A stretch of DNA of 64,000 nt from Thermoplasmata archaeon. GTDB taxonomy: Archaea; Thermoplasmatota; Thermoplasmata; Thermoplasmatales; Thermoplasmataceae. This document shows, piece after piece, positions 45,951 to 55,387 of this stretch (position 1 is its first letter; each line of letters opens with the position of its first letter). The stretch covers positions 62,001-126,000 of the forward strand of contig JAJZZX010000005.1 in NCBI GenBank assembly GCA_021797355.1. Direction: 5' to 3'. The translations under genes and the position numbers were made by a program. The notes under the pieces are model-generated. The model did no database searches, was not told where the DNA came from, and worked only from the letters and a program-made list of their open reading frames with translations.

Positions 45951-47921
45951 ATGGAAAGGAAGACCATGCTGGTGCTAGTGGCAATTACTGCCATTGGCAT
46001 TGTCATCAGGCTGTTTCCAACCCTAAAGGGATTTGCAATTGGAAATGATTTCGGTATTTACTATACAATATTGCAGGATTTTGTAAAGTCTGGATCAGTG
46101 ATAAAGACATTCAAATCGCCATGGGGAGGGGCAGGGTATGGTGATTTTCCCGTAATGTACTGGATTATCATCGCAATATGGAAGGCAACCGGCCTGAACT
46201 ATACAGAGCTTCTAATCAAGATTCCTCCAATATTTGGCGGCCTTACCCCCATAATAATATTTGCCATTGCAAAGAAAGTCAGCCGCAGCAATCTCACCGC
46301 CTTGATTGCATCCGCATTCGATGCAGTAAACCCAATACTTGTCTTCCAGACCTCTCTCTCTTCCATACTTGTTTTCGGCCATTTTTTTGGCCTTCTCATG
46401 ATGCTGTTTCTCATCCTTTACATTGATGATGGAAAATACTTTGTTCCTGCCATTGCCATGGGAATGCTGATGGTTGCCTCCCATCCCCTGTCAACATACA
46501 TATACCTAATTGGGTCTGTTGGCATTGCAGTTGTATTCCTTTACAAAGATCCAACAATTATAAACCGCAGAAAATTTGCTATGTTTCTGTATCCTATCTC
46601 CATCTTCACCTTTGCATTCTGGTACGCCTTTTTCCCCCAGTTCAAAGGATTCCTTTCTGGTGGCTTACTGCACCTGCCTCCATTGCTCGTTATTGCCGGA
46701 TTCTTCTCACTGGTTACTCTTATCATATTTTTCCCATATTCTTACATAAGGCTGATTTTACAAAGGCTGCCGAGAATAAATATAGCAAGGAAAAAATTGC
46801 TAATTTCAACGCTTGCCATATACATGGCAGCTTCGGCCATGGTCTTGCCTTTACTTGTTCTTGTGCTTCCTTCATTCACAATAGCTGACGCGTTCACAAT
46901 GATTCCACTTCTAATGGATGGAGCAATTGCAATAGTGGGACTTTACGCAGTCTCTGGAAAAATGAAGAATGTTCTTGTTGGCTGGCTCTTTCTGCTATTT
47001 GCTTCGTTCCTATATTCAGTGGCCACATGGAATATGGTTCTCTATCCTGGGAGGTACTTTGAGTATCTGTTTGAACCCCTTTCCATACTTGATGCTGCCG
47101 GCATAGTTTACATCCTGAGTTACGCACAGGCCTCGGTACAGCATGGTATATTGCAGAATCTCTGGCACAACCCCCAGCATGGAATAAGCAGCGATGGTTT
47201 TTCAGGCATACCGCTAGTGAAACATCTTCACAGAGCTTCTACAACCATCAAGATTGCCCTCAGGAAGAACAATCTTAACAATGCAAGAAGCTTCGCAGTG
47301 ATAGGCCTTCTTGTGGTCGTACTGACTGCTTCCGCTGCAACCCCATACCAGGTTGGAAAAACAGTTACCCCCTCAGGGAACCAGTCTATTAACATTCCAG
47401 ATTACAGGGCTGCGCTATGGCTTGACCATAATGCCAGTAGAAACTATTCTGTTGCTACAGACCATATCCTTGGTCTCCTACTGGACGGATACAACCTTAC
47501 GGGCACCTTCGAAAGCATAGATTACCTGTGGAATCAGACATCAATACTGAACTCATCCCTGCATGAGCTGATGGGCGATAATTACTCTACCTCACTGAAT
47601 TATTCACATGTAGGGTATGTGCTCATTGACAATTACATGTTGAGCAATGGAGTCTGGGGGTATGATGGGCTTTCAGATCCGTACATAAAGCCAATCGCCA
47701 TGACAAATTTAAGCATGGAGAAGTTCCTCTATGAACCATTCTATCCAGTTTACTTCAATTCCACTGCTTCTGGATCGTGGGCTCTGGTCCTGGAAGTAAA
47801 CTGGACATTTCTGGATATGGAATATCATCTTGACATCCAGCCGATTCCATATGAGTATCAGAATAACTATAGCAGATCCTACATCTTAGACACAATATTC
47901 AACCATAATGTGCCCGCTTAA
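45951..47921 (+). CDS. GT-C-fold-like multi-span membrane protein with glycosylation-rich C-terminal domain
   Basis: A 656-residue protein. About 12 or more hydrophobic helices fill residues 5-455; the first extracytoplasmic loop FAIGNDFGIYYTIL holds the acidic residue typical of GT-C glycosyltransferases such as AglB or PMT. The last 190 residues look extracellular and hold 12 N-x-S/T sequons (for example HNAS, YNLT, WNQT, NWT), so it is probably N-glycosylated. It may transfer a sugar from a lipid carrier, but the WWDXG-type motif of oligosaccharyltransferases is not seen, so I do not assign an activity. ATG 45951 lies about 28 bases after an AATATACAT box and is preferred over GTG 45933. 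Confidence 0.65.
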   Translation: MERKTMLVLVAITAIGIVIRLFPTLKGFAIGNDFGIYYTILQDFVKSGSVIKTFKSPWGGAGYGDFPVMYWIIIAIWKATGLNYTELLIKIPPIFGGLTPIIIFAIAKKVSRSNLTALIASAFDAVNPILVFQTSLSSILVFGHFFGLLMMLFLILYIDDGKYFVPAIAMGMLMVASHPLSTYIYLIGSVGIAVVFLYKDPTIINRRKFAMFLYPISIFTFAFWYAFFPQFKGFLSGGLLHLPPLLVIAGFFSLVTLIIFFPYSYIRLILQRLPRINIARKKLLISTLAIYMAASAMVLPLLVLVLPSFTIADAFTMIPLLMDGAIAIVGLYAVSGKMKNVLVGWLFLLFASFLYSVATWNMVLYPGRYFEYLFEPLSILDAAGIVYILSYAQASVQHGILQNLWHNPQHGISSDGFSGIPLVKHLHRASTTIKIALRKNNLNNARSFAVIGLLVVVLTASAATPYQVGKTVTPSGNQSINIPDYRAALWLDHNASRNYSVATDHILGLLLDGYNLTGTFESIDYLWNQTSILNSSLHELMGDNYSTSLNYSHVGYVLIDNYMLSNGVWGYDGLSDPYIKPIAMTNLSMEKFLYEPFYPVYFNSTASGSWALVLEVNWTFLDMEYHLDIQPIPYEYQNNYSRSYILDTIFNHNVPA

Positions 47922-48032
47922 TGGTTCATCCTTAACGGATATTATTATTCAGTGCTTCCTAAAGTTCACGTAAAGCTTTTCCCTTATTCATTAGGTACAA
48001 TCTTTAAATATAGATCGCTGTTAAACTGACTT

Positions 48033-48788
48033 ATGTCTGCAGAAAAGACATTTTACACAGTAATAGCGGTCATTGTTGTTGTTGCAGGGATAGGAATAGG
48101 GGCGGCCTATTATGATAGTGTGTCCAGCGCCCATTCGTCCTCGCAAGCGGTTTCAAGCTCTCTGACGCTTGTGATTACGCCTAATAACTGGTATAATAAT
48201 TCGACCATACACCACAGGCAGCCGGCTTTCTATGTGCTTGAGCCTAACGGTACCCTGGCTTCTTCAGCCATGATAAACCTTCCAGCACACCAGCTGATCT
48301 CGCTGACAATAATAGATTATGACAGTGGGTTCTCACCGGCTCTTGGCAATGTTACTTCCAATGGGAGTGCTGTCCAGAATAACTCATATTTTGCCAAAGT
48401 TGTTGGGACAGTTGGAGGAGTTGAATACATATACAACGGCACTGGGCAAGCGGTAAACGGGACACTCTCATCCAATGTCACTAACGGCATGCAGGTTAAC
48501 CATGGGTCAGGCTGGGCCGTCAGTGCCCTTCCCTGGGTAGGTAACTCCTCAGGTGGCTGGGAGGTAACCCACACTTTCACAATTCTCAATGGTGCCAACA
48601 TAATTGTCAACATACCATCCTGGGCAGGAAGCAACCCCAGTGGAGGCACCGTGACACACGCATCATTCTACATTAACCAAACAGGAACGTATAGCTGGCA
48701 GTGTTTCGCCCCATGCGGAACTGGAATAGGATGGGGCGGTGCAATGGCTACAGCCGGATGGATGATGGGAACAATACAGGTCTCATAA
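48033..48788 (+). CDS. Sulfocyanin-like blue copper protein
   Basis: A 251-residue membrane-anchored cupredoxin. Residues 5-27 form a signal anchor; the rest is a beta-rich domain facing outside. A type 1 copper site is suggested by His-180 (EVTHTF), Cys-224 (WQCFAPCG) and Met-244/245 (GWMMG). The usual second histidine between Cys and Met is not visible. About eleven N-x-S/T sequons point to heavy glycosylation. Sulfocyanins carry electrons between a Rieske-cytochrome b complex and a terminal oxidase in acidophilic archaea. It is first in the run sulfocyanin-Rieske-cytochrome b-membrane protein. A CTTTAAATATAG box upstream is a good promoter. Confidence 0.83.
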   Translation: MSAEKTFYTVIAVIVVVAGIGIGAAYYDSVSSAHSSSQAVSSSLTLVITPNNWYNNSTIHHRQPAFYVLEPNGTLASSAMINLPAHQLISLTIIDYDSGFSPALGNVTSNGSAVQNNSYFAKVVGTVGGVEYIYNGTGQAVNGTLSSNVTNGMQVNHGSGWAVSALPWVGNSSGGWEVTHTFTILNGANIIVNIPSWAGSNPSGGTVTHASFYINQTGTYSWQCFAPCGTGIGWGGAMATAGWMMGTIQVS

Positions 48789-48796
48789 GGAGACAG

Positions 48797-49528
48797 GTGT
48801 TGAACTTGGATCAGAAAGATAAGAGCGACGAGCCGGAAGACGTCTCCCGTCGCAACTTTTTCAAATTTCTTGGGGTGACTGCAATAGCTGCTGGTGGGAT
48901 CGCCTCACTCAGAGGTGTTATCCAGAATATCATTCCGCCAGTAAGCAATGCAGTATCAGGTTTTCCCACCCTTGTTCTATACAGCCAGGCGGGAGTGCCA
49001 ATCAAGACCAGCGATCTGCAGGTTAACAGCCCAAAGATTGTACTGTTTGATTATCCGTTGCAAAATGAGCCTAATTTTCTTCTCAGGCTGGGTGACAGCA
49101 GCAACAACGATGTGGAAATCAAGCCTACAACTGTTACCATACCAGCAACTGGAAAAACGTTCACATCAGCCGGCGGTGTTGGCCCGTATAAATCTGTAGT
49201 GGCTTCCAGCGCTATATGCCAGCATCTCGGCTGCATACCTCCAATCATTCATTTCTATCCGCCATCCAGCTCTTCATACCCAGGAAAGATACATTGCAAC
49301 TGCCACGGCAGCACCTATGATCCTTACAAGGGTTTTGCAGTTGTTACAGGCCCAACAGTGCATCCACTTCCAAATACAGTTCTCCAATATGACAGCTCCA
49401 GTGACCAGTACAGCGTCACAAACATGGTAGGGCCGACCATATATGGGCATACCAGCGATCTTAGCGGAGGAAACCCGCTCTCTTCAACAAAATACACGGA
49501 GATTTCAGTGACTTCTCCAACAAGCTGA
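48797..49528 (+). CDS. Rieske iron-sulfur protein with twin-arginine signal
   Basis: A 243-residue [2Fe-2S] protein of the cytochrome b complex. The N-terminal SRRNFFKFLGVTAIAAGGI is a twin-arginine signal and membrane anchor. Cluster ligands lie in CQHLGC and CNCHGS, each box giving a cysteine and a histidine plus the disulfide cysteine. The gene begins at GTG 48797 or TTG 48800, just after a GGAG site and eight bases past the sulfocyanin stop; longer frames run back into the sulfocyanin gene. It ends nine bases before cytochrome b. Confidence 0.92.
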   Translation: MLNLDQKDKSDEPEDVSRRNFFKFLGVTAIAAGGIASLRGVIQNIIPPVSNAVSGFPTLVLYSQAGVPIKTSDLQVNSPKIVLFDYPLQNEPNFLLRLGDSSNNDVEIKPTTVTIPATGKTFTSAGGVGPYKSVVASSAICQHLGCIPPIIHFYPPSSSSYPGKIHCNCHGSTYDPYKGFAVVTGPTVHPLPNTVLQYDSSSDQYSVTNMVGPTIYGHTSDLSGGNPLSSTKYTEISVTSPTS

Positions 49529-49537
49529 GGTGATCAT

Positions 49538-51154
49538 ATGGCAGAAAGAAAACATGAAAATATGCTTGAAAAGATGATGAACGAGCCCCAGCCACTCCCG
49601 AGAAAGGTACCGGATTACATGAGATCACATGGTGGAGGTTGGTTCTGGACAGGGGCAATGGTGATGTTCGCCTTTCTTTATGAGGTCATAACCGGCCTCG
49701 TACTTCTGCTCTATTACCAGCCATCCAATGCCTATGCCAGTACTGAAGCCTTCCTGACCAGCACACCCTTTGGTTCTTTTATCCTCACCACACACCTTTA
49801 TGGTGCATATGCCATGGTTGTACTGGTCTATATACACCTGCTCAGGAACCTCTATGAGGGTGCCTACAAGAAACCAAGGGAAAGCCAGTGGCTCACCGGT
49901 GTATTGCTTCTTTTGCTCACGCTTGGAGTTGGCTTCTTCGGTTATTCAATGAGTGGAGATGTCCTCTCCTCAGATGCCACGGACGTGGGCAAAGGAATTG
50001 CTGCCGGTTTCCCGGTTATAGGAAACTACCTAATGGGAATATTCTTTGGAAACGGCACCAGCATATCTCTATTCCAGCGGCTTCTCGCCTGGCACATAAT
50101 ACTTGTTGCTGGGATAGGACTTCTCTTTGCAGTACATTTCTTCATGGCAGAGTATAACACCATAATGCCCAAAAGGGAGAGGGCAAACTATAAGGCACCT
50201 GCCATAGATCACGAGGATCCCAGTTACAAGCCGTGGTACCCTTATAATCTCGTATATATGATACAGCTGATGCTTCTTACCTTTGGCATAATAATCATAG
50301 TCCCCTCAATCCTTGCCCTATTGCCAGGAGTACCTCCCCTGTTCTCCCCCTTCCCGCAGGTATCACCCACGAGCCCTCTTGCCGCCTCCGTTCCTGCATA
50401 TCCACCATGGTTTCTGCTATTCATATACAAGGAACTGGACTTCCAGTTTGCCCAAAGCCTAGGCCCATTCTGGTCTACGGTCCTTTTTGCCGGTATGCCC
50501 CTGGTTTATCTTCTAGCACTACCCTATTTGGATAAGGAGCCAACCCTGAAGATGACAGAGAGGCCGATAACAGTATCGTTTGCCATTCTGGGAACAATAT
50601 ACCTTGCGTCGCTATCACTCTGGGGTGCCCTTGCACCTGGAATTCCCATAGCAAACTGGCGCGTTGCCGTCTATTTCTTTGTGCCCGGGGCGGTGGTAAT
50701 TCTCCTCACCTGGGTCGTTGCCTCAGCCATGAGGAATGAAAGGATCAGGACAAAGGATGCCCAGTGGATCTTTGTGACCATGGCCATACTTGGAGTTTCA
50801 GCTTTTGGTTCTGGGATGCTCATCCTTGCAGATTTTAAATCGCCATCGTTACTCTACACCGTGTCGCTGATACTGACCTTAATGGTTACCGCAATCTCAG
50901 CGACTGTTGTAATAGCGCTTGCAAGGGGTATCTTCCCGCAGAAGGTTGATTCATTCAAGCCAATGAGCAGGGGCGCATATACCCTGGCTGGCTCCGGATT
51001 CACTGCATCTGCCATTTTCATCCTCTTCGAGATATCCATCATTAACCCGGTAAACGTTTTCAATACCTCCCTCTATGCAATAGGCCTGGGCGTGATCCTT
51101 TTGATTGGCTCTGCCCTCATCAGGATGTACAGGGCAATGTTTTACAGGGAGTGA
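49538..51154 (+). CDS. Cytochrome b of a Rieske-type bc complex
   Basis: A 538-residue membrane protein that oxidises quinol and passes electrons to the Rieske protein. The N-terminal four-helix part has the haem-ligand histidines in THLYGAYAMVVLVYIHLLRN and in LAWHIILVAGIGLLFAVHFF. More helices follow, for about 12 in total, longer than mitochondrial cytochrome b. A GGTGAT site precedes the ATG by five bases. It lies between the Rieske gene and an unknown membrane protein in one transcript. Confidence 0.92.
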   Translation: MAERKHENMLEKMMNEPQPLPRKVPDYMRSHGGGWFWTGAMVMFAFLYEVITGLVLLLYYQPSNAYASTEAFLTSTPFGSFILTTHLYGAYAMVVLVYIHLLRNLYEGAYKKPRESQWLTGVLLLLLTLGVGFFGYSMSGDVLSSDATDVGKGIAAGFPVIGNYLMGIFFGNGTSISLFQRLLAWHIILVAGIGLLFAVHFFMAEYNTIMPKRERANYKAPAIDHEDPSYKPWYPYNLVYMIQLMLLTFGIIIIVPSILALLPGVPPLFSPFPQVSPTSPLAASVPAYPPWFLLFIYKELDFQFAQSLGPFWSTVLFAGMPLVYLLALPYLDKEPTLKMTERPITVSFAILGTIYLASLSLWGALAPGIPIANWRVAVYFFVPGAVVILLTWVVASAMRNERIRTKDAQWIFVTMAILGVSAFGSGMLILADFKSPSLLYTVSLILTLMVTAISATVVIALARGIFPQKVDSFKPMSRGAYTLAGSGFTASAIFILFEISIINPVNVFNTSLYAIGLGVILLIGSALIRMYRAMFYRE

Positions 51155-51175
51155 AGTCATTTCTCATGGTCAGCT

Positions 51176-52684
51176 ATGGCAGATAAGGGAATGGCTGGGA
51201 GCATAAAACCAGCCTGGATAGCCTATTTCCTTTCAATTTTTCTTGCTGTTTTAGCCATCGCCTTTTCATATTACCAGCACAGCCTGATTGTTGACACCGC
51301 GGCAGCCGTTCCCCTTATGATCCTTGGGGCAATATTCATTCTGATCTGCGCCCTTAACCTCCTGTTTTACAGGAGACACAGCCCTCTATCACTGCATATA
51401 TCCTCGTTTATACTATCCAATATGGTTGTTCTGGCCGTGGCATTCTACGGCTTTCCAGAATTTTTTATCATCATATCTGCTCTTGCAATATACGCAGTCT
51501 ACTATTTTGAAATCGCAAAACACTTTTCTGATACTGTGGTAAGGATTCCGACATTTTTTGCCACCTTACTAATTATGGCTTTCCTTGGGGATATTGTTGC
51601 CCATATCGCCCAGCCACCAGGATTTCCAGTTACAGTTGAGAGCACTGCCACTATGTTTACCATATTGGGCCTTAAAATTCCTCTCCTGGAGGAGTTTGGC
51701 GTTTTCATAATATCCCCCATTGCCAGCTTCGTGACCAGCCCTGTTGAATATATTCTATTTTTCTCAATAGCAGCCCTTGTTTCTGAAAACTACCACGAGA
51801 TAATCACCTTTGTTGCTGGCCGGAGAGTTGGTGCCGGCAAAGTTGGCACTGCAGTATACGGACTGACTGGGGCACTGAGCTGCCAGTGCGAGAGCTTCAT
51901 AGCACTGCTGCCAGCGGTTAGCATACTCCTAATAGACTATATTCTCGTACCTATGATATTTGTCAGTGCGGCTCTCCTTTCAGCAACATACATACTTGTG
52001 GTCAGATACTACAAGAAGGGGCGCGCAAATATGCTTTTTGCGCCTCAGAACTGGAAGCACGGCAGGCTGGGCAGGATTGCCATGGTTTCCCTGCTGATCA
52101 TTGGTGTGCCAGTATTCTTCACTGTGGGAATTTACTTTTCATGGCAGCGGTTCGCGCTCTTCTTCTTTCTCACAAATATGCTGATGATACTTTCTGGATA
52201 CGTAATAGCTATCTCCATCTTTAGGGTGATAAGACCGCCAGGGATCAACACGAGTGCCATAATAGGGCTTTCAGTTGCCGGCTCCGCACTGCCCATACTC
52301 TGGTACTTTCCGTATCTGACAGATGTGGCCTATAATTCTCCAGGTTATTTTGGCCTGATGACACTTTCAGCATTCGCTGGAGGAGCTTTGCTAGGGTTAT
52401 CCTATTCATCGCTGGGGACGCATGAAAGGCTGGTCTTCAACGAATATATAACTGTGGTCTTTGGGCTTCTGCCGCTTGTGGTATTCTACTTGACCGACAC
52501 GCTGCAGCGGAGGATATGGCCAGTTTTTTCTATGGCAGGCCAGACTGAATTCTCAATAATAGGATGGCTGGTAATGCTGCCGGTGATGTGGTACGCCACC
52601 CACATGTCATTGAACAGCATCTCCTCCCCGAAAACGGTTGCGGCCAAATCAGGTGAAAGCCAGCCGAAGGCTCTCATGAGCTGA
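51176..52684 (+). CDS. Unrecognised polytopic membrane protein in the respiratory cluster
   Basis: A 502-residue protein with about 12-13 hydrophobic helices and short charged loops. I do not recognise the family. A TGALSCQCESF segment places Cys-236, Cys-238 and Glu-239 at the edge of a helix, and His residues occur in several helices (for example HSLIVD, VAHIAQ, THMSLN), so metal or haem binding is possible. It begins 21 bases after cytochrome b on the same strand and is probably an accessory or assembly subunit of the complex, comparable in position to CbsB-type hydrophobic partners. Its stop is 11 bases from the convergent copA stop. Confidence 0.6.
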   Translation: MADKGMAGSIKPAWIAYFLSIFLAVLAIAFSYYQHSLIVDTAAAVPLMILGAIFILICALNLLFYRRHSPLSLHISSFILSNMVVLAVAFYGFPEFFIIISALAIYAVYYFEIAKHFSDTVVRIPTFFATLLIMAFLGDIVAHIAQPPGFPVTVESTATMFTILGLKIPLLEEFGVFIISPIASFVTSPVEYILFFSIAALVSENYHEIITFVAGRRVGAGKVGTAVYGLTGALSCQCESFIALLPAVSILLIDYILVPMIFVSAALLSATYILVVRYYKKGRANMLFAPQNWKHGRLGRIAMVSLLIIGVPVFFTVGIYFSWQRFALFFFLTNMLMILSGYVIAISIFRVIRPPGINTSAIIGLSVAGSALPILWYFPYLTDVAYNSPGYFGLMTLSAFAGGALLGLSYSSLGTHERLVFNEYITVVFGLLPLVVFYLTDTLQRRIWPVFSMAGQTEFSIIGWLVMLPVMWYATHMSLNSISSPKTVAAKSGESQPKALMS

Positions 52685-52695
52685 GATGATTGTGA

Positions 52696-54756
52696 TCAGC
52701 CGGACAGTGGGCTCGTTTTCTGGAATTTTCCCGATATTGCAGAACTCCTGAGAGTACGCTTCATCAGCAGTGAGTTGATCACCACACTGGTTGAGCTGAA
52801 TCCCATTGCCAGAGCAGCAAGTATTGGCAGGAAGGAATAAATGCCGAGCCCAGCCATTGGAACCAGTATTCCGCCAGCCACAGGTATCAGTATGGTGTTG
52901 TATCCAATGGCCCAGCCGATATTCTGCCTTATCTTTCCCATTGCTATCCTTGCTATCCTTATTGTCTCAGGCACAAGTTCCATGTCATCCCTGGTAAGTA
53001 TGACATCACCGGAATCCATGGCAATCTGTGACGACCCTGAAACCGCAATTCCGGCATCTGAGGTCTCCATCGCCACCGAATCATTTATTCCGTCTCCCAC
53101 GAATACCACGTATTGTCCGTCCTCCTGGTAGCTCCTGATAATTTCAGCTTTTCCAGCCGGGGTGCATTTCCATCTGAAGTCATCCACTCCCAGCAGTGCC
53201 GCAACTCTCCTGACCTCTTCTTCAGAATCGCCGGAAAGCATCGCTGTCTTAATGCCCATGGAATGAAGCCCCTGGATCACGTCATTCATCTCAGCCCTTA
53301 TTGAATATGAGAATTCCAGTGAGCCATAATATTCTCCATCAATGGAGACATCTACTGCAGACCTGATTCCTTCCGATGATCTTGCCAGCTTCACCCTTAA
53401 TCCTGATACCGTTCCCCATATGCCCTCTCCTGGGATTTCTGTCACATCAGATGCAGGTAGTGGCTTTACACCTTCTGATTTGCAGTATTCCACTATGGAA
53501 CGGGCAACGGGATGGTTGGAGCTTGCTTCCAGTGACATGGCGAATTGCAGGAGCTTTTCCCAATCCTGCTCCGTTCTTATCGATGTAATTGCAGGAACTG
53601 GATATGTGACAGTCCCGGTCTTGTCGAAGACGACCATTGTGGCTCTGGCAAGCCTGTCAAGCGACCCGGTGTTCTTGAGCAGAATCCCCCTGGAAGATGC
53701 GAATGACGATGTTATCAGCATCACCATGGGGGCGGCGAGACCTATGGCACAGGGACAGGCCACAACTACAACTGATACGAATGCAAGCACCGGGATCACA
53801 GGATCATAAGCTGTACCCTTCAGGATAAAAGCCCACGAAACGGCAGATACCATGGCTGAAGCAAGCACAACTGGAACGAAATATGTGGAGAATACATCGG
53901 CAACCTTCTGTATTTTTGCCCTTCCTGAGGAAGCGGCCTGAAGCATGTCATATATCCTGGAAATTGTGGAATCGCCACCTGACTTTTCAACCCTTACAAC
54001 CAGCCTTCCATTCAGGTTCCTCATGCCAGATGAAATATACGTTCCAAGCTTCATGGTCACAGGGACAGGTTCCCCGGTAATTGCAGACGTATCAACATCG
54101 GAAACCCCGTCTGTGATTTTTCCGTCTGCAGGTGAGATCTCCCCTGCCCTGAGGGCAATCTCATCACCAGGATTGAGACTGTCAGCTGGAACGTCGATCT
54201 CCTGTCCGCCACGAATAAGGTGTGCAGTCCTTGGCATGAGCTGCAAAAGTGCACTTGCTGCATCTCCGGCCGATTTCTTGGTGATGGATTCAACGTAACT
54301 TCCCGTTAATATGAGTGTTATTATGAATGCAGAGGCATCGAAATAAACTGAGGAGCTTGGAATAATGGCAGGATCAATTGTGATTAACGCTGAATAGAAA
54401 AATGCGGTCAGCGTCCCAAGCGATATGAGAATGTCCATGTTGCCCATTCTGTTTCGTATCGAGGCGAGAGCACCCCTGTAGAATCCGCTTCCAGAATAGA
54501 ACTGCACAGGTATGTCTAGGGCAAGAAGTACATAGTCCCTGTGAGGTACGCTGATCAGGTATGTAATGGCCAGGATTGGCACCGAAAATATCCATGCGAT
54601 TCCCAGCTTCCGTTTCAGTCTGGCAACCTGTTCCTCAGGGGAACTGAACTTCTCAAGGCAGTCCTTTGAACAGAAATAGTATGTTCTTCCGTTTTTCTCT
54701 ATCTTTAGTGTGCTTGTATCTGGAACAAACATTCCGCAAACAGGATCGGTAGGCAT
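52696..54756 (-). CDS. copA: Copper-transporting P-type ATPase with N-terminal YHS domain
   Basis: A 686-residue P1B ATPase. The N-terminal DPVCGMFV ... TYYFCSKDCLEKF is a YHS metal-binding domain in place of the usual HMA domain. Then follow the transmembrane CPC motif (CPCAIGLAAP), the phosphorylation motif DKTGTVT, the SSNHPVA region that takes the place of the HP locus, and the hinge GDGINDS. It exports copper from the cytoplasm. GGTGAT lies five bases before the ATG. It is divergent from the TRASH regulator, with a perfect inverted repeat in the shared promoter region. Confidence 0.93.
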   Translation of the reverse strand: MPTDPVCGMFVPDTSTLKIEKNGRTYYFCSKDCLEKFSSPEEQVARLKRKLGIAWIFSVPILAITYLISVPHRDYVLLALDIPVQFYSGSGFYRGALASIRNRMGNMDILISLGTLTAFFYSALITIDPAIIPSSSVYFDASAFIITLILTGSYVESITKKSAGDAASALLQLMPRTAHLIRGGQEIDVPADSLNPGDEIALRAGEISPADGKITDGVSDVDTSAITGEPVPVTMKLGTYISSGMRNLNGRLVVRVEKSGGDSTISRIYDMLQAASSGRAKIQKVADVFSTYFVPVVLASAMVSAVSWAFILKGTAYDPVIPVLAFVSVVVVACPCAIGLAAPMVMLITSSFASSRGILLKNTGSLDRLARATMVVFDKTGTVTYPVPAITSIRTEQDWEKLLQFAMSLEASSNHPVARSIVEYCKSEGVKPLPASDVTEIPGEGIWGTVSGLRVKLARSSEGIRSAVDVSIDGEYYGSLEFSYSIRAEMNDVIQGLHSMGIKTAMLSGDSEEEVRRVAALLGVDDFRWKCTPAGKAEIIRSYQEDGQYVVFVGDGINDSVAMETSDAGIAVSGSSQIAMDSGDVILTRDDMELVPETIRIARIAMGKIRQNIGWAIGYNTILIPVAGGILVPMAGLGIYSFLPILAALAMGFSSTSVVINSLLMKRTLRSSAISGKFQKTSPLSG

Positions 54757-54798
54757 TATGTATCACCGCAAACTATTCTTGCACAGTGTAAGTGCATG

Positions 54799-54829
54799 CT
54801 GGCAACAGATTTAATAGAATTGTTGCCAG
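54799..54829. promoter_or_regulatory. Candidate operator of the copper regulon
   Basis: CTGGCAACA (54799-54807) and TGTTGCCAG (54821-54829) form a perfect nine-base inverted repeat with a 13-base AT-rich spacer. It overlaps the likely TATA element of copA (minus strand) and lies next to the TGTATAAGT box of the regulator gene. A site bound by the TRASH-domain regulator is the simplest reading. Confidence 0.6.
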
Positions 54830-54861
54830 AATGTATAAGTACACATTAGAAATTTATCAGT

Positions 54862-55380
54862 ATGCATATGTCTATGCAGGAAATTGATCAGAGAATAATA
54901 ATGATGCTTAGGAAGAACTCCAGGATGAGTATCGTAGATATCGCCAAGAGCCTTTCCATAAGCAGGGCAACGGCCAAGAAAGCCCTTGACAGAATAATTG
55001 CGGATGGGAGGATAAGGTCATTTACCATAATATCAGGAGAAGATGAGGATAATCTTGCCCTGGTTCATGCCAGGGACATAAATGCCCTGCAGCCTGGGTT
55101 GCTTCTAGAAAAATTTAGCCTCATTGACGGCACTTCGCTTGCGTTGGTATACTTGGAGGATCTGGCCGAAATGAACAATGAGGGGATAATTGGAGTCCAG
55201 ATAGTGAAGAGGCGTGAACATGGCCAGGCTCCACTGAGGACGCGAAATCTGCACTGTGACTACTGCCATGCGGAGATAAGAGGTATCCCTCTAACTGTTG
55301 AATTTGAGAATCATGAATATTTCGTATGCTGCCCAAACTGCCAGAAAGACATGAACAGGCTCCTGATCTCAGGCAAGTGA
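54862..55380 (+). CDS. copR: Copper-responsive regulator, AsnC-type HTH plus TRASH domain
   Basis: A 172-residue regulator. Residues 1-60 form an Lrp/AsnC-like helix-turn-helix with SIVDIAKSLSISRATAKKALDRI. The C-terminal 40 residues form a TRASH metal-binding domain with CDYCHAEIRG and CCPNCQKDM. This is the CopR/CopT architecture known from other archaea, where copper binding changes DNA binding at copper genes. It diverges from copA across a strong inverted repeat. A leaderless start at ATG 54862 fits a TGTATAAGT box about 26 bases upstream; ATG 54868 is a close alternative. Tail to tail with it is the small YHS gene. Confidence 0.88.
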   Translation: MHMSMQEIDQRIIMMLRKNSRMSIVDIAKSLSISRATAKKALDRIIADGRIRSFTIISGEDEDNLALVHARDINALQPGLLLEKFSLIDGTSLALVYLEDLAEMNNEGIIGVQIVKRREHGQAPLRTRNLHCDYCHAEIRGIPLTVEFENHEYFVCCPNCQKDMNRLLISGK

Positions 55381-55387
55381 GAGAATA

